Shown here: piece by piece, positions 7,395 through 13,149 of the stretch
How positions within the stretch are numbered: position 1 is the first letter of the stretch
How the letters are laid out: every line of letters begins with the position of its first letter
DNA from: Bacilli bacterium
Lineage (GTDB): Bacteria; Bacillota_I; Bacilli_A; RF39; UBA660
Direction of reading: 5' to 3'
Length of the DNA: 13,556 nt
NCBI GenBank assembly: GCA_022791215.1
Contig: JAAVYQ010000040.1
Location: forward strand, 1-13,556
Notes under the pieces: generated by a model
What the model was told of the DNA's origin: nothing
Seen by the model: the letters and a program-made list of their open reading frames with translations, nothing else
Databases searched by the model: none
Translations under genes and position numbers: made by a program

Positions 7395-7654
7395 CTTAAT
7401 GCGTTAATCTTTTTAGTTAGATTAGATTTATATCTAGCGGCAGTATTTTTCTTGATAACGCCTTTAGCCTGAGCCTTATCAATACGTTTAACAGCCTCTG
7501 CTAATCTAGTAGATGCTTCTTCTACATTATTTTCATTAATACTTTTCAAAGTTTTCTTAATAGCAGTTTTCATACTAGATTTTACATCATTATTAAGCGC
7601 TGCTTGTTTTCTACTTGTAATAATTCTCTTTTTTGCACTTTTAATATTAGCCAC
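7385..7654 (-). CDS. rpsT: 30S ribosomal protein S20
   Basis: The 89-residue, Lys-rich, all-helical sequence starts MANIKSAKKRI and has the S20 pattern of long basic helices (AIKKTLKSI, ALSSK end). S20 binds 16S rRNA early in 30S assembly. The start codon is GTG (7654-7652), fixed by an AAGGAGGA ribosome binding site at 7669-7662 and by the invariant N-terminus. A weak start codon in rpsT is also known from E. coli (UUG), where it is linked to autoregulation; whether that holds here is unknown. It is transcribed alone, from a promoter that overlaps the divergent gpr promoter, and ends in a compact terminator. The rpsT/gpr head-to-head arrangement is the same in B. subtilis. Confidence 0.97.
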   Translation of the reverse strand: MANIKSAKKRIITSRKQAALNNDVKSSMKTAIKKTLKSINENNVEEASTRLAEAVKRIDKAQAKGVIKKNTAARYKSNLTKKINALSSK

Positions 7655-7686
7655 TTACACTTCCTCCTTCCAACATACACAAGTAG

Positions 7687-7715
7687 ATTTTATCAAAAAT
7701 GTGTATAAAAAGCAA
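7687..7715 (-). promoter_or_regulatory. Promoter of rpsT
   Basis: On the minus strand TTGCTT (7715-7710), 17 bases, TAAAAT (7692-7687), with TGA just before the -10 giving an extended -10. The -35 is poor. It overlaps the gpr promoter on the other strand. Confidence 0.5.
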
Positions 7716-7731
7716 CAAAAAAATCAAATTA
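7703..7731 (+). promoter_or_regulatory. Forespore (sigma-G-like) promoter of gpr
   Basis: GTATA (7703-7707) matches the B. subtilis sigma-G -35 pattern (G-pyrimidine-A-T-purine). After 17 bases, CAAATTA (7725-7731) matches the -10 pattern CATnnTA with one mismatch. The inferred start near 7738 falls on the AGGTGA ribosome binding site. B. subtilis gpr is also forespore-expressed, which supports the reading. Confidence 0.45.
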
Positions 7732-7736
7732 ATAAT

Positions 7737-7742
7737 AGGTGA
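7737..7742 (+). promoter_or_regulatory. AGGTGA ribosome binding site that decides the gpr start
   Basis: AGGTGA ends 5 bases before ATG 7748. The in-frame GTG at 7739 is part of this site and is unlikely to be the real start. Confidence 0.65.
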
Positions 7743-7747
7743 CGAAA

Positions 7748-8488
7748 ATGTACAAAGAAAATATATTTATAGAAGAAAGTGAAAAACTAATAAACTCGAG
7801 CGCACTAAAAGAAGAAAACGAAGACGAGAACGGAATAAAAGTCAGCAAAATCACATTAGATGCCAAAACAGCCAAAGCGATAGAAAAAAACAAAGGAAGA
7901 TACATAACGATAACATATAAAAAAGACAACGCAGGAAAAATAGTAGAAGAACTAATAAACACGATAGTAAAATCAATAGAAGACCTACAAGAATATCTAA
8001 AAATACCCAAAAAGAAAAAAGTACTATTCGTAGGACTAGGAAACAAAGACGTCACAAGCGACAAATTTGGATATCTAACGATTGAAAAAATAGAAATAAC
8101 GAACAAAAACCACAAAATATATAAAGACACATTAGGAATAACGAACATCAACAGTGTAGAATTCACTCGAGCACTAAGTGAATTACTAGACCCCGAACTA
8201 GTGATAGTATTTGACTCCCTAAAAGCCGAACACATAACAAGACTAGGAAACACTATACAACTATCAACAGGCGGGTTATATCCAGGAAGTGCACTAAACC
8301 AAAAAAAATGTGAACTATCGAAAAAAACAATAAAAGCAAACGTAATATGTATTGGAATACCGACGATAATAAACATGAAAGACATAACGGAAGAAAATCC
8401 AGACCTATTAGTATCAAGTAAAGACATAGACAAAGTCGTAGATAACATGAGTAGCCTAATATCAATTGCAATAAATAGACTATTCTAA
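7748..8488 (+). CDS. gpr: Germination protease GPR (spore protease), short form
   Basis: From ATG 7748 the protein has 246 residues, against about 370 in Bacillus and about 320 in many Clostridia, so it lacks most of the usual C-terminal region. Family landmarks are present: GLGNKDVTSDKFG (96-107), VFDSLKAEH (154-162), and TIQLSTGGLYPGSALN (169-184), corresponding to the family's GLGN..VTPDALG, DALAA and DTGI.PGSG blocks. The two aspartates used for catalysis in this family appear to be Asp105 and Asp156. GPR degrades small acid-soluble spore proteins at germination, and is made in the forespore as a zymogen. It opens the operon gpr-spoIIP-yqxA-like, divergent from rpsT as in B. subtilis. The DTG triplet is changed to STG, which deserves comparison with close relatives. 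Confidence 0.88.
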   Translation: MYKENIFIEESEKLINSSALKEENEDENGIKVSKITLDAKTAKAIEKNKGRYITITYKKDNAGKIVEELINTIVKSIEDLQEYLKIPKKKKVLFVGLGNKDVTSDKFGYLTIEKIEITNKNHKIYKDTLGITNINSVEFTRALSELLDPELVIVFDSLKAEHITRLGNTIQLSTGGLYPGSALNQKKCELSKKTIKANVICIGIPTIINMKDITEENPDLLVSSKDIDKVVDNMSSLISIAINRLF

Positions 8489-8533
8489 CATCAATCGACT
8501 TTTTTTGTATATACTTAATAGTAGAATAGTAGT

Positions 8534-8539
8534 AGGTGA
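8534..8539 (+). promoter_or_regulatory. AGGTGA ribosome binding site that decides the spoIIP start
   Basis: AGGTGA ends 5 bases before ATG 8545; the in-frame GTG 8536 is inside it. TAGAAT (8522-8527), 6 bases upstream, has the position of a -10 box, but no convincing -35 was found. Confidence 0.6.
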
Positions 8540-8544
8540 TAAAA

Positions 8545-9516
8545 ATGGGACAAAAATTTAGAACTAAAAAATCTAAAGAAAGAAATATGAAAGGACTGAT
8601 ATACATATCACTATTCATACTATCATTCATATGTACGATAAAAATACTATACCCTGATACAGACTTTACAAGAGAATACTTACTAAGTTCACTACTAAGT
8701 GAAAGCACAAGAGGGCAAAGCATAATAACAGGAACAGCAGTAAAAAACATGACGACTCCAAAACAAATGATATACAGCAGTCTAAACAAAATAGTAGAAA
8801 AAAACAACCTAAGCGTATTCTCAAACATAGAATACGACACATATAACTATGAAGATGCCAAAAGTGACTATGTTGAAGACCCTAATCCAAGCATACCAGA
8901 AAGTCCATTAGTATACATATACAACACACACCAATTAGAAGAATACTCTTCAATCATGCCATATGACTACTCCGTAAGGCCAAACGTAATGATCGCATCA
9001 TACATAATGAGAGAAAAACTAGGAGAAAACGGAATACCTGCGATAGTAGAAACAAACAACATAAAAGAATACCTAAGCAAAAGTGACATGACATACAACA
9101 AAAGTTACTTAGCGAGCGAATACTTCGCGAGAGAAGCGACGACAAAATATCCAAGCATATCATATCTAATAGACGTACATAGAGACAGTGTAACAAAAGA
9201 AGCCACATACACAGAAATAGATGGAAAACCATATGCAAGAGTATTACTAGTGACAGGAATGGAACACACCACGCCTGGAAATTCAGATGGATTCGCTGAA
9301 GCATTAAACGAAATACTAGAAAAAAATTATCCTGGACTATCAAGAGGAATACTTAGAAAAGGAGGAACACCAGTCCATGCGATATATAACCAAAACCTAA
9401 ACGGAAAAAGTGTATTACTAGAAGTAGGTGGAGTAGACAATAAAATAGAAGAAGTAAACAACACCATGGAAGCCTTATCAAAATCACTAAGTGAATACAT
9501 AAGGAGTCAAGGATGA
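8545..9516 (+). CDS. spoIIP: Stage II sporulation protein P (peptidoglycan hydrolase)
   Basis: The 323-residue protein has a cytoplasmic basic N-terminus, one membrane segment (about 17-34) and an extracellular catalytic domain. Conserved blocks of the SpoIIP amidase/endopeptidase family are visible: YIYNTHQLEEY (124-134, with His129 and Glu132), LIDVHRDS (208-215), and LLEVGGVDNKIEE (291-303, with Glu293). SpoIIP works with SpoIID and SpoIIM to thin septal wall and drive the membrane during engulfment of the forespore. The start at ATG 8545 is set by the AGGTGA site; GTG 8536 is in frame but within that site. It lies 56 bases after gpr and overlaps the next gene by 4 bases (ATGA). The TGA stop here shows that TGA is read as stop in this organism. 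Confidence 0.93.
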   Translation: MGQKFRTKKSKERNMKGLIYISLFILSFICTIKILYPDTDFTREYLLSSLLSESTRGQSIITGTAVKNMTTPKQMIYSSLNKIVEKNNLSVFSNIEYDTYNYEDAKSDYVEDPNPSIPESPLVYIYNTHQLEEYSSIMPYDYSVRPNVMIASYIMREKLGENGIPAIVETNNIKEYLSKSDMTYNKSYLASEYFAREATTKYPSISYLIDVHRDSVTKEATYTEIDGKPYARVLLVTGMEHTTPGNSDGFAEALNEILEKNYPGLSRGILRKGGTPVHAIYNQNLNGKSVLLEVGGVDNKIEEVNNTMEALSKSLSEYIRSQG

Positions 9517-9845
9517 AAACAAACAAAAAAAGAAATCCACTACTAATAGTGGTTGTAATATTATTTGGAATATATGCTTCACTGTACTACCTAGCAGAAA
9601 GTGGATATTATGACTACAAAGAATACAACAAAATGATAATAACAGAAGAAGCGATGAAAAAATTTGAAGACGACGTCGCAGCAGGCAAAGACATCACATT
9701 AGATGATTACATAAACATCGAATACAAAGATTACTCAAACAACGTAAGCAAATTAGGGCTAAAAACAAGTGAAACATTAGAAAACTTTGTAACAAAAGGA
9801 ATAGGAAGTTTCTTCAAAATATTCAGTAAACTAGTAACTGGATAA
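9513..9845 (+). CDS. Small membrane protein in the yqxA position
   Basis: A 110-residue protein with a basic N-terminus, one hydrophobic segment (about 9-27), an acidic middle and an amphipathic C-terminal helix (about 88-108). It overlaps spoIIP by four bases and has an AAGGAG ribosome binding site at 9501-9506 within spoIIP. In B. subtilis the gene after gpr-spoIIP is yqxA, also a small protein of about this size with an N-terminal membrane segment and unknown role. Position, size and layout match, but I cannot confirm sequence homology by eye. Function is unknown; expression with spoIIP suggests a role in sporulation. Two terminators follow. Confidence 0.75.
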   Translation: MKTNKKRNPLLIVVVILFGIYASLYYLAESGYYDYKEYNKMIITEEAMKKFEDDVAAGKDITLDDYINIEYKDYSNNVSKLGLKTSETLENFVTKGIGSFFKIFSKLVTG

Positions 9846-9882
9846 GAACAAAAGAAAATAAAAACTTGCTTCAATTCATTCC

Positions 9883-9915
9883 AAACTCTCACGAGTTTAT
9901 TTTCCTTCTTTTTAT
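9883..9915 (+). terminator. Possible first terminator after the gpr operon
   Basis: AAACTC (9883-9888), loop TCAC, GAGTTT (9893-9898), followed by a T-rich but interrupted tail (ATTTTCCTTCTTTTT). The stem is short, so it may work together with the stronger hairpin 50 bases later. Confidence 0.4.
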
Positions 9916-9948
9916 ACATAGTTGATTGCTTTATCTAAAGGCTTACAT

Positions 9949-9975
9949 ACCCTAGTCGCTAGGGTTTTAATTTTA
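9949..9975 (+). terminator. Terminator of the gpr-spoIIP operon
   Basis: ACCCTAG (9949-9955), loop TCG, CTAGGGT (9959-9965), followed by TTTAATTTT. This is one of the most GC-rich stems between the genes. Confidence 0.75.
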
Positions 9976-10056
9976 AATAATTTATTGTTATCATATCTTT
10001 ATTACTACATTTAATTTTATATTCTAGTATATATTAATTTTCTTGAATCTTTAATA
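9976..10056. other. Rest of the gap between convergent units
   Basis: The 302-base gap (9846-10147) between the yqxA-like and YigZ-like genes holds three hairpins described separately. The remainder, 9976-10056, is AT-rich sequence in which I see no coding frame, promoter or repeat. Confidence 0.5.
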
Positions 10057-10114
10057 AAACAAAAAAGAGGCATGGCCTAGACTTATAATTAAATCCCTTA
10101 ACTATCACACCTCT
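10057..10114 (-). terminator. Terminator of the YigZ-like gene
   Basis: On the minus strand AGAGG (10114-10110) can pair with CCTCT (10070-10066), followed by TTTTTTGTTTT. A competing small hairpin, AGGC-CAT-GCCT (10078-10068), uses the same downstream arm. The long loop of the first option makes the small hairpin the likelier terminator stem. Confidence 0.45.
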
Positions 10115-10147
10115 AACATAATATATGACAAAAGCCAATAAAGTTTA

Positions 10148-10495
10148 CTATTTTATCAAATCTCTAGCAGCCTTAGAATAAGATCTAGTAAGAAGACCTC
10201 TACCCAGCAAAGTACCACCAAAATACCTGACCACAACGATCAAAGAATTATCAAGATTGTTAAAATTAATAACATCCAAAATCGGTTTACCAGCAGTATT
10301 ACTAGGTTCCTTATCCTCATTCTTTCTCTCAACATTACCAAGTTTAAAAGCATAACAAAAGTGTTTAGCTTTCTTATGCTCCTTTTTTAATTCATTTAAA
10401 ATATAAATGACATCATCCTCACTATCAATAGAAAACAAAAAACCAAGAAACTTACTTTTCTTCTCAATAATCAAACTTTCACTAATCTTCTTCAT
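10148..10495 (-). CDS. YigZ/IMPACT family protein reduced to the N-terminal domain
   Basis: This 115-residue protein covers only the IMPACT (UPF0029) N-terminal domain. Visible blocks are EKKSKFLG (12-19), AKHFCYAF (41-48), EPSNTAGKPILDV (63-75), VVVRYFGGTLLGRGLLTRSYSKA (about 86-108). YigZ-type proteins are normally about 200-210 residues with a second ferredoxin-like domain; here the frame stops just after the first domain and no continuation is seen in the next 90 bases. YigZ/IMPACT proteins are thought to act around ribosomes or stress responses, but the bacterial role is unclear. There is no ribosome binding site; the -10 lies 6 bases before the ATG, implying a leaderless mRNA. It is divergent from spoIVFA. 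Confidence 0.88.
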   Translation of the reverse strand: MKKISESLIIEKKSKFLGFLFSIDSEDDVIYILNELKKEHKKAKHFCYAFKLGNVERKNEDKEPSNTAGKPILDVINFNNLDNSLIVVVRYFGGTLLGRGLLTRSYSKAARDLIK

Positions 10496-10501
10496 AACAA
10501 C

Positions 10502-10530
10502 ATTTTAAAATAAAACCAGTTATTTTTCAA
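10502..10530 (-). promoter_or_regulatory. Promoter of the YigZ-like gene (predicted leaderless mRNA)
   Basis: On the minus strand TTGAAA (10530-10525), exactly 17 bases, TAAAAT (10507-10502), then 6 bases to ATG 10495. The start of transcription is expected at or next to the A of the start codon. Confidence 0.65.
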
Positions 10531-10540
10531 GAAAAACACT

Positions 10541-10549
10541 CATATAATT
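10541..10549 (+). promoter_or_regulatory. Possible mother-cell (sigma-E-like) -10 box of spoIVFA
   Basis: CATATAATT resembles the sigma-E -10 pattern (CATACAAT) and also contains TATAAT. A GTTATTT about 15 bases upstream could be a weak -35. B. subtilis spoIVF is sigma-E dependent, so the reading is plausible but not proven. Confidence 0.35.
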
Positions 10550-10553
10550 TCTT

Positions 10554-10559
10554 AGGTGA
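10554..10559 (+). promoter_or_regulatory. AGGTGA ribosome binding site that decides the spoIVFA start
   Basis: AGGTGA ends 5 bases before ATG 10565; the in-frame GTG 10556 lies within it. Confidence 0.65.
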
Positions 10560-10564
10560 AAAAA

Positions 10565-11152
10565 ATGACAATAGAAGATTATTTAAAAACTAAAAACAAA
10601 CCTACAGAAACCAAAACAAAAACAATAAGAAAAAGCATAATAAATAGAACATTAATCACAACATGCATAGTACTATCAATACTTGTAATATGCAATATAA
10701 GCGAAAAATTCACCACATACATAAACAAATATGTATTTGAAACAAACTACAACTTTGCAAAAATAAATGCGATATACAAAAAATACATGCTAGAACTAAA
10801 TCCCAAAAAAGAAAAACCGAATGTACCAGTAAGCAAAAATGATAACTTAAATTACTATGAAAAAAAAGACTATCTAGATGGAGTTGAACTAAGTATAGAC
10901 GAAAACTACAATGTAACGATGCTAGAAAGCGGACTAATAGTATATATAGGAGAAAAAGAAGGCTATGGAAATTGTATAGTTGTACAACAAAGTAATGGGA
11001 TAGATGTAACATATGGAAACGTAAAAACAGGAGACATAAAAATATATGATTATATAGAAAAAGGAAAAATAATAGGAACCGCGTCTAAAAAACTATACAT
11101 AACATTTGCTAGTGATGGTGAATATCTTGACTATAAGACATATATCAAATAA
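10565..11152 (+). CDS. spoIVFA: SpoIVFA-like membrane protein with degenerate LytM domain
   Basis: From ATG 10565 the protein has 195 residues (B. subtilis SpoIVFA is 264). A basic cytoplasmic part (1-27) is followed by a single membrane segment (about 28-45), a linker, and a LytM/M23-like domain (about 108-192) with the family pattern SGLIVYIGEKEGYGNCIVV and a GKIIG turn. The zinc ligands of active M23 peptidases (HxxxD and HxH) are absent, as expected for SpoIVFA, which is a scaffold and regulator rather than an enzyme. It holds the protease SpoIVFB in a complex in the outer forespore membrane until a forespore signal arrives. It overlaps spoIVFB, and rplU-prp-rpmA follow as in B. subtilis, which supports the identity. 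Sequence alone would only say degenerate M23 protein. Confidence 0.82.
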   Translation: MTIEDYLKTKNKPTETKTKTIRKSIINRTLITTCIVLSILVICNISEKFTTYINKYVFETNYNFAKINAIYKKYMLELNPKKEKPNVPVSKNDNLNYYEKKDYLDGVELSIDENYNVTMLESGLIVYIGEKEGYGNCIVVQQSNGIDVTYGNVKTGDIKIYDYIEKGKIIGTASKKLYITFASDGEYLDYKTYIK

Positions 11153-11897
11153 TTTATACATAGACATAACAACTTACATAATAATACTAATATCATTTCT
11201 AGCAGGATACTTTGAAATAGTATTTCTAACGATACTCATAATAACTATCCATGAAATGGGACATTACATAACAGGATGCATACTAGGACTTAACGTAAGT
11301 GAAATAAGAATATTTATGTTTGGAGGAATAACAAAACTAAACGAAAATCTAAACGTAAAAATATATAAAGAAATACTAATGCTGATAATGGGACCGATCA
11401 CCCAAATAGTATTCATATATATGATGTATAAACTGCACACATATGGATATATCAGCGAAAACACATACGAGAAAATTGCACTAATAAATAAAACCCTACT
11501 AAAATTCAACTTACTGCCAATATTACCATTAGATGGAGGCAAACTACTTAACAATGTACTAGACTTAGTTTTTTCATATAACACTAGCCATATAATTTCC
11601 ATAACAATAAGTATAATCGCACTACCAATAGTATTAATGATAGACTATAAATTATTCACTATCATCATTTTACTATTCTTAGCATTAAACATAAAAGAAG
11701 AAATAAAGATCCATAAATATAGATTAAACAAACTACTAACAGAAAGAAAACTCAAAAATATCAGTTTTAAAAAAGAAATAAACATAAAAAATATAAAAGA
11801 AGTAAAAAGGAATTGTGCATTCAAAATTAGAATAAACGGCATAAATTTAGACGAAAAGGCATATTTGAAAACATTTTACTTGATTTCGAGTACATAA
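11127..11897 (+). CDS. spoIVFB: SpoIVFB intramembrane metalloprotease (pro-sigma-K processing)
   Basis: A site-2-protease family M50B enzyme. With TTG 11127 as start it has 256 residues. The zinc site IHEMGHY (HExxH at residues 42-46) lies in a membrane segment, and the second ligand motif is LPILPLDGGKLL (130-141, Asp136), almost identical to that of Bacillus SpoIVFB. Several hydrophobic segments cover residues about 17-190; a soluble basic tail (about 190-256) corresponds to the CBS-region end of the Bacillus protein. It cleaves the pro-sequence of sigma-K in the mother cell. The start is uncertain: TTG 11127 is 5 bases after a TGGTGA and matches spacing used by other genes here, while ATG 11115 is the alternative. 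Either start lies within spoIVFA, implying coupled translation. Confidence 0.92.
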   Translation: MTIRHISNNLYIDITTYIIILISFLAGYFEIVFLTILIITIHEMGHYITGCILGLNVSEIRIFMFGGITKLNENLNVKIYKEILMLIMGPITQIVFIYMMYKLHTYGYISENTYEKIALINKTLLKFNLLPILPLDGGKLLNNVLDLVFSYNTSHIISITISIIALPIVLMIDYKLFTIIILLFLALNIKEEIKIHKYRLNKLLTERKLKNISFKKEINIKNIKEVKRNCAFKIRINGINLDEKAYLKTFYLISST

Positions 11898-11908
11898 TGT
11901 GATACAAT
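11880..11908 (+). promoter_or_regulatory. Promoter of the unknown 148-residue gene
   Basis: TTGATT (11880-11885), 17 bases, TACAAT (11903-11908) with TGA before it (extended -10). The -10 and its flank, TGATACAAT, are the same as at obgE. It overlaps the end of spoIVFB, so this gene need not depend on the sporulation promoter. Confidence 0.6.
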
Positions 11909-11931
11909 TCTCTTCATTGAGGAGAAAAAAT

Positions 11932-12378
11932 ATGAAAAGAAACAAAAGAAATTTATTAGAAAGTAATATAATATACATAGCAAATATACTATCACAAATA
12001 CCAAGTATAGAAGGAATAACATTAATAATGTTTAAGGGCGTAAAAAAAATTGAATGTTCAATTATGTGCATACAAAATCAAGACAACATTACAGATAAAA
12101 ATTTACAAGATAGTTTTGGAGATAGAAACAAAAGAATAGAATTACAGGCAGGTGTTAGAACTACTATAAGGGTAGTTCCTAGTAAACAAGTCAAAGAAAC
12201 TGTTGATCATTTCAATGCTATGACATTAAAAGAATTTATTAATGGCAAAATTCTATTTGATAGAAACAAAAGACTAATACCTTTGCAAGAGACACTAAGC
12301 CTTACTAGTAAAAATGACTTAGGAGAATATACTGAGCAAATAGATTTAGAAGAAGCAAAACTTGCATTAACAATATAA
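11932..12378 (+). CDS. Unrecognised 148-residue soluble protein
   Basis: A frame beginning at ATG 11932 with a good GAGGAG ribosome binding site (11919-11924) and its own promoter. No signal peptide or membrane segment is seen. I do not recognise the family. Residues about 26-47 (EGITLIMFKG then IECSIMCI) form two hydrophobic strands, and the stretch NGKILFDRNKRLIPL (about 102-116) resembles the end of some nucleotidyltransferase-fold domains, but no catalytic G-S-x-D-x-D motif is present. It sits between spoIVFB and rplU, which are adjacent in B. subtilis, so it is an insertion relative to that order. Its codons are richer in T-ending forms than those of spoIVFB and closer to the ribosomal genes that follow. 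Confidence 0.8.
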   Translation: MKRNKRNLLESNIIYIANILSQIPSIEGITLIMFKGVKKIECSIMCIQNQDNITDKNLQDSFGDRNKRIELQAGVRTTIRVVPSKQVKETVDHFNAMTLKEFINGKILFDRNKRLIPLQETLSLTSKNDLGEYTEQIDLEEAKLALTI

Positions 12379-12409
12379 AAAAAGTAAGTAGAAAAAATCT
12401 TCAAAAAAA

Positions 12410-12438
12410 TTGACTAATTCCAGCATATATGGTAAAAT
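12410..12438 (+). promoter_or_regulatory. Promoter of the rplU-prp-rpmA operon
   Basis: TTGACT (12410-12415), 17 bases, TAAAAT (12433-12438) preceded by TGG (extended -10). Transcription should begin near 12445, giving a leader of about 90 bases, unlike the very short leaders elsewhere in the window. Confidence 0.75.
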
Positions 12439-12444
12439 TCTAAT

Positions 12445-12534
12445 GTTTGTAGAAATCTTTCTCTACAACCGCACAAAAAAGGTTATAAAAGAAATTCTTA
12501 CCTTAATGGCGAGTCTTATTGAAGGAGGTTAAAA
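12445..12534 (+). ncRNA. L21 leader (ribosomal protein autoregulatory RNA)
   Basis: The leader begins with a perfect 7-bp hairpin, TTGTAGA (12447-12453) with TCTACAA (12462-12468). Next come ACCGCAC (12468-12474), a second helix AAGGT (12479-12483) with ACCTT (12500-12504), and GGCGAGTC (12508-12515) just before the AAGGAGG ribosome binding site (12522-12528). The order, the ACCGCAC and GGCGAGTC elements and the place before rplU match my memory of the L21 leader family in Firmicutes, believed to let a ribosomal protein repress its own operon. Confidence 0.75.
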
Positions 12535-12837
12535 ATGAAAGCAATAATTATAACAGGTGGAAAACAATACTTAGTATCAGAAGGAACAGAGATTTACGTA
12601 GAAAAATTAGAAAACGAAGTAAATACTGAAGTTGTCTTTGATGAAGTTCTATATGTTGATGGCAAAGTTGGAAATCCTTATGTTAAAGGAGCAAAAGTTA
12701 CTGCCGAAATATTAAAACATGGTAAACAAAAGAAATTAATCGTGTTTAAATATAAACCTAAAAAGAAATATAGAAAAACACAAGGTCATCGTCAACCATA
12801 TACTAAGTTAGTTATTAAGAAAATTGAAGTTAAGTAA
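12535..12837 (+). CDS. rplU: 50S ribosomal protein L21
   Basis: The 100-residue protein has the usual L21 length. The start MKAIIITGGKQYLV and the C-terminal signature KPKKKYRKTQGHRQPYT (about 74-90) are diagnostic. L21 binds 23S rRNA in the large subunit. It is preceded by the L21 leader and an AAGGAGG site with a 6-base spacer to ATG. prp follows after 6 bases and then rpmA, the standard Firmicutes order. Codons such as GTT, GAT and CGT are more frequent than in the genes before spoIVFB's end, fitting a highly expressed gene. Confidence 0.98.
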   Translation: MKAIIITGGKQYLVSEGTEIYVEKLENEVNTEVVFDEVLYVDGKVGNPYVKGAKVTAEILKHGKQKKLIVFKYKPKKKYRKTQGHRQPYTKLVIKKIEVK

Positions 12838-12843
12838 CTAAAT

Positions 12844-13149
12844 ATGATTAAAGTTACAATAAAAAGAGAAAAGAGTATAAAAGAAATAAAGATAGCCGGG
12901 CATGCTAAATATGATACATATGGGAAAGATATAGTATGTGCTGGAGTATCTAGTGCTCTAATAACTACAGTGAATGCATGTATAAAATTTGATAGTGATT
13001 CTATAGAATATAATGAAGAAAACAATTTCTTTTTAAAAAATAAAAAAGAAGATGAAGTGACTAACTTATTACTTGAAAATTTAGTTGACATTCTAAAAAG
13101 CATTCAAGAAAAGTATAAAAAAAACATTGAAATTAAGGAGGAAACTTAA
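12844..13149 (+). CDS. prp: Ribosomal-processing cysteine protease Prp (YsxB family)
   Basis: A 101-residue protein of the Prp/YsxB family (DUF464). The catalytic pair is visible as His20 in AGHAKY and Cys32 in GKDIVCAGVSSA, spaced as in the Staphylococcus aureus enzyme. Prp removes the N-terminal extension of L27 before it joins the 50S subunit; it is found only in bacteria whose L27 has the extension. The rpmA product downstream has such an extension, so enzyme and substrate are encoded side by side. The gene lies 6 bases after rplU and its stop directly abuts the GTG start of rpmA. The initiating ATG has no clear ribosome binding site, suggesting coupling to rplU translation. Confidence 0.95.
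   Translation: MIKVTIKREKSIKEIKIAGHAKYDTYGKDIVCAGVSSALITTVNACIKFDSDSIEYNEENNFFLKNKKEDEVTNLLLENLVDILKSIQEKYKKNIEIKEET

Noticed and set aside
8432..8510. AAAGTCG (8432-8438) and CGACTTT (8496-8502) with a T-run, as a terminator between gpr and spoIIP
   Set aside because: The loop would be 57 bases, far longer than usual for an intrinsic terminator, and the upstream arm is inside gpr. Left as possible but unsupported.
8253..8840. 195-residue minus-strand frame across gpr and spoIIP
   Set aside because: Antisense to two recognised genes; Leu/Phe/Ser-rich shadow of A-rich coding DNA without its own signals.
9846..10147. Search for a DGR template repeat or CRISPR-like repeats in the gap
   Set aside because: No stretch resembles the 340-470 patch and no spaced direct repeats were seen; only hairpins are present.
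11899..11931. Upstream start at 11899 for the unknown gene
   Set aside because: This would start the protein before or at the promoter's -10 box and translate the ribosome binding site; ATG 11932 has ideal spacing to GAGGAG.
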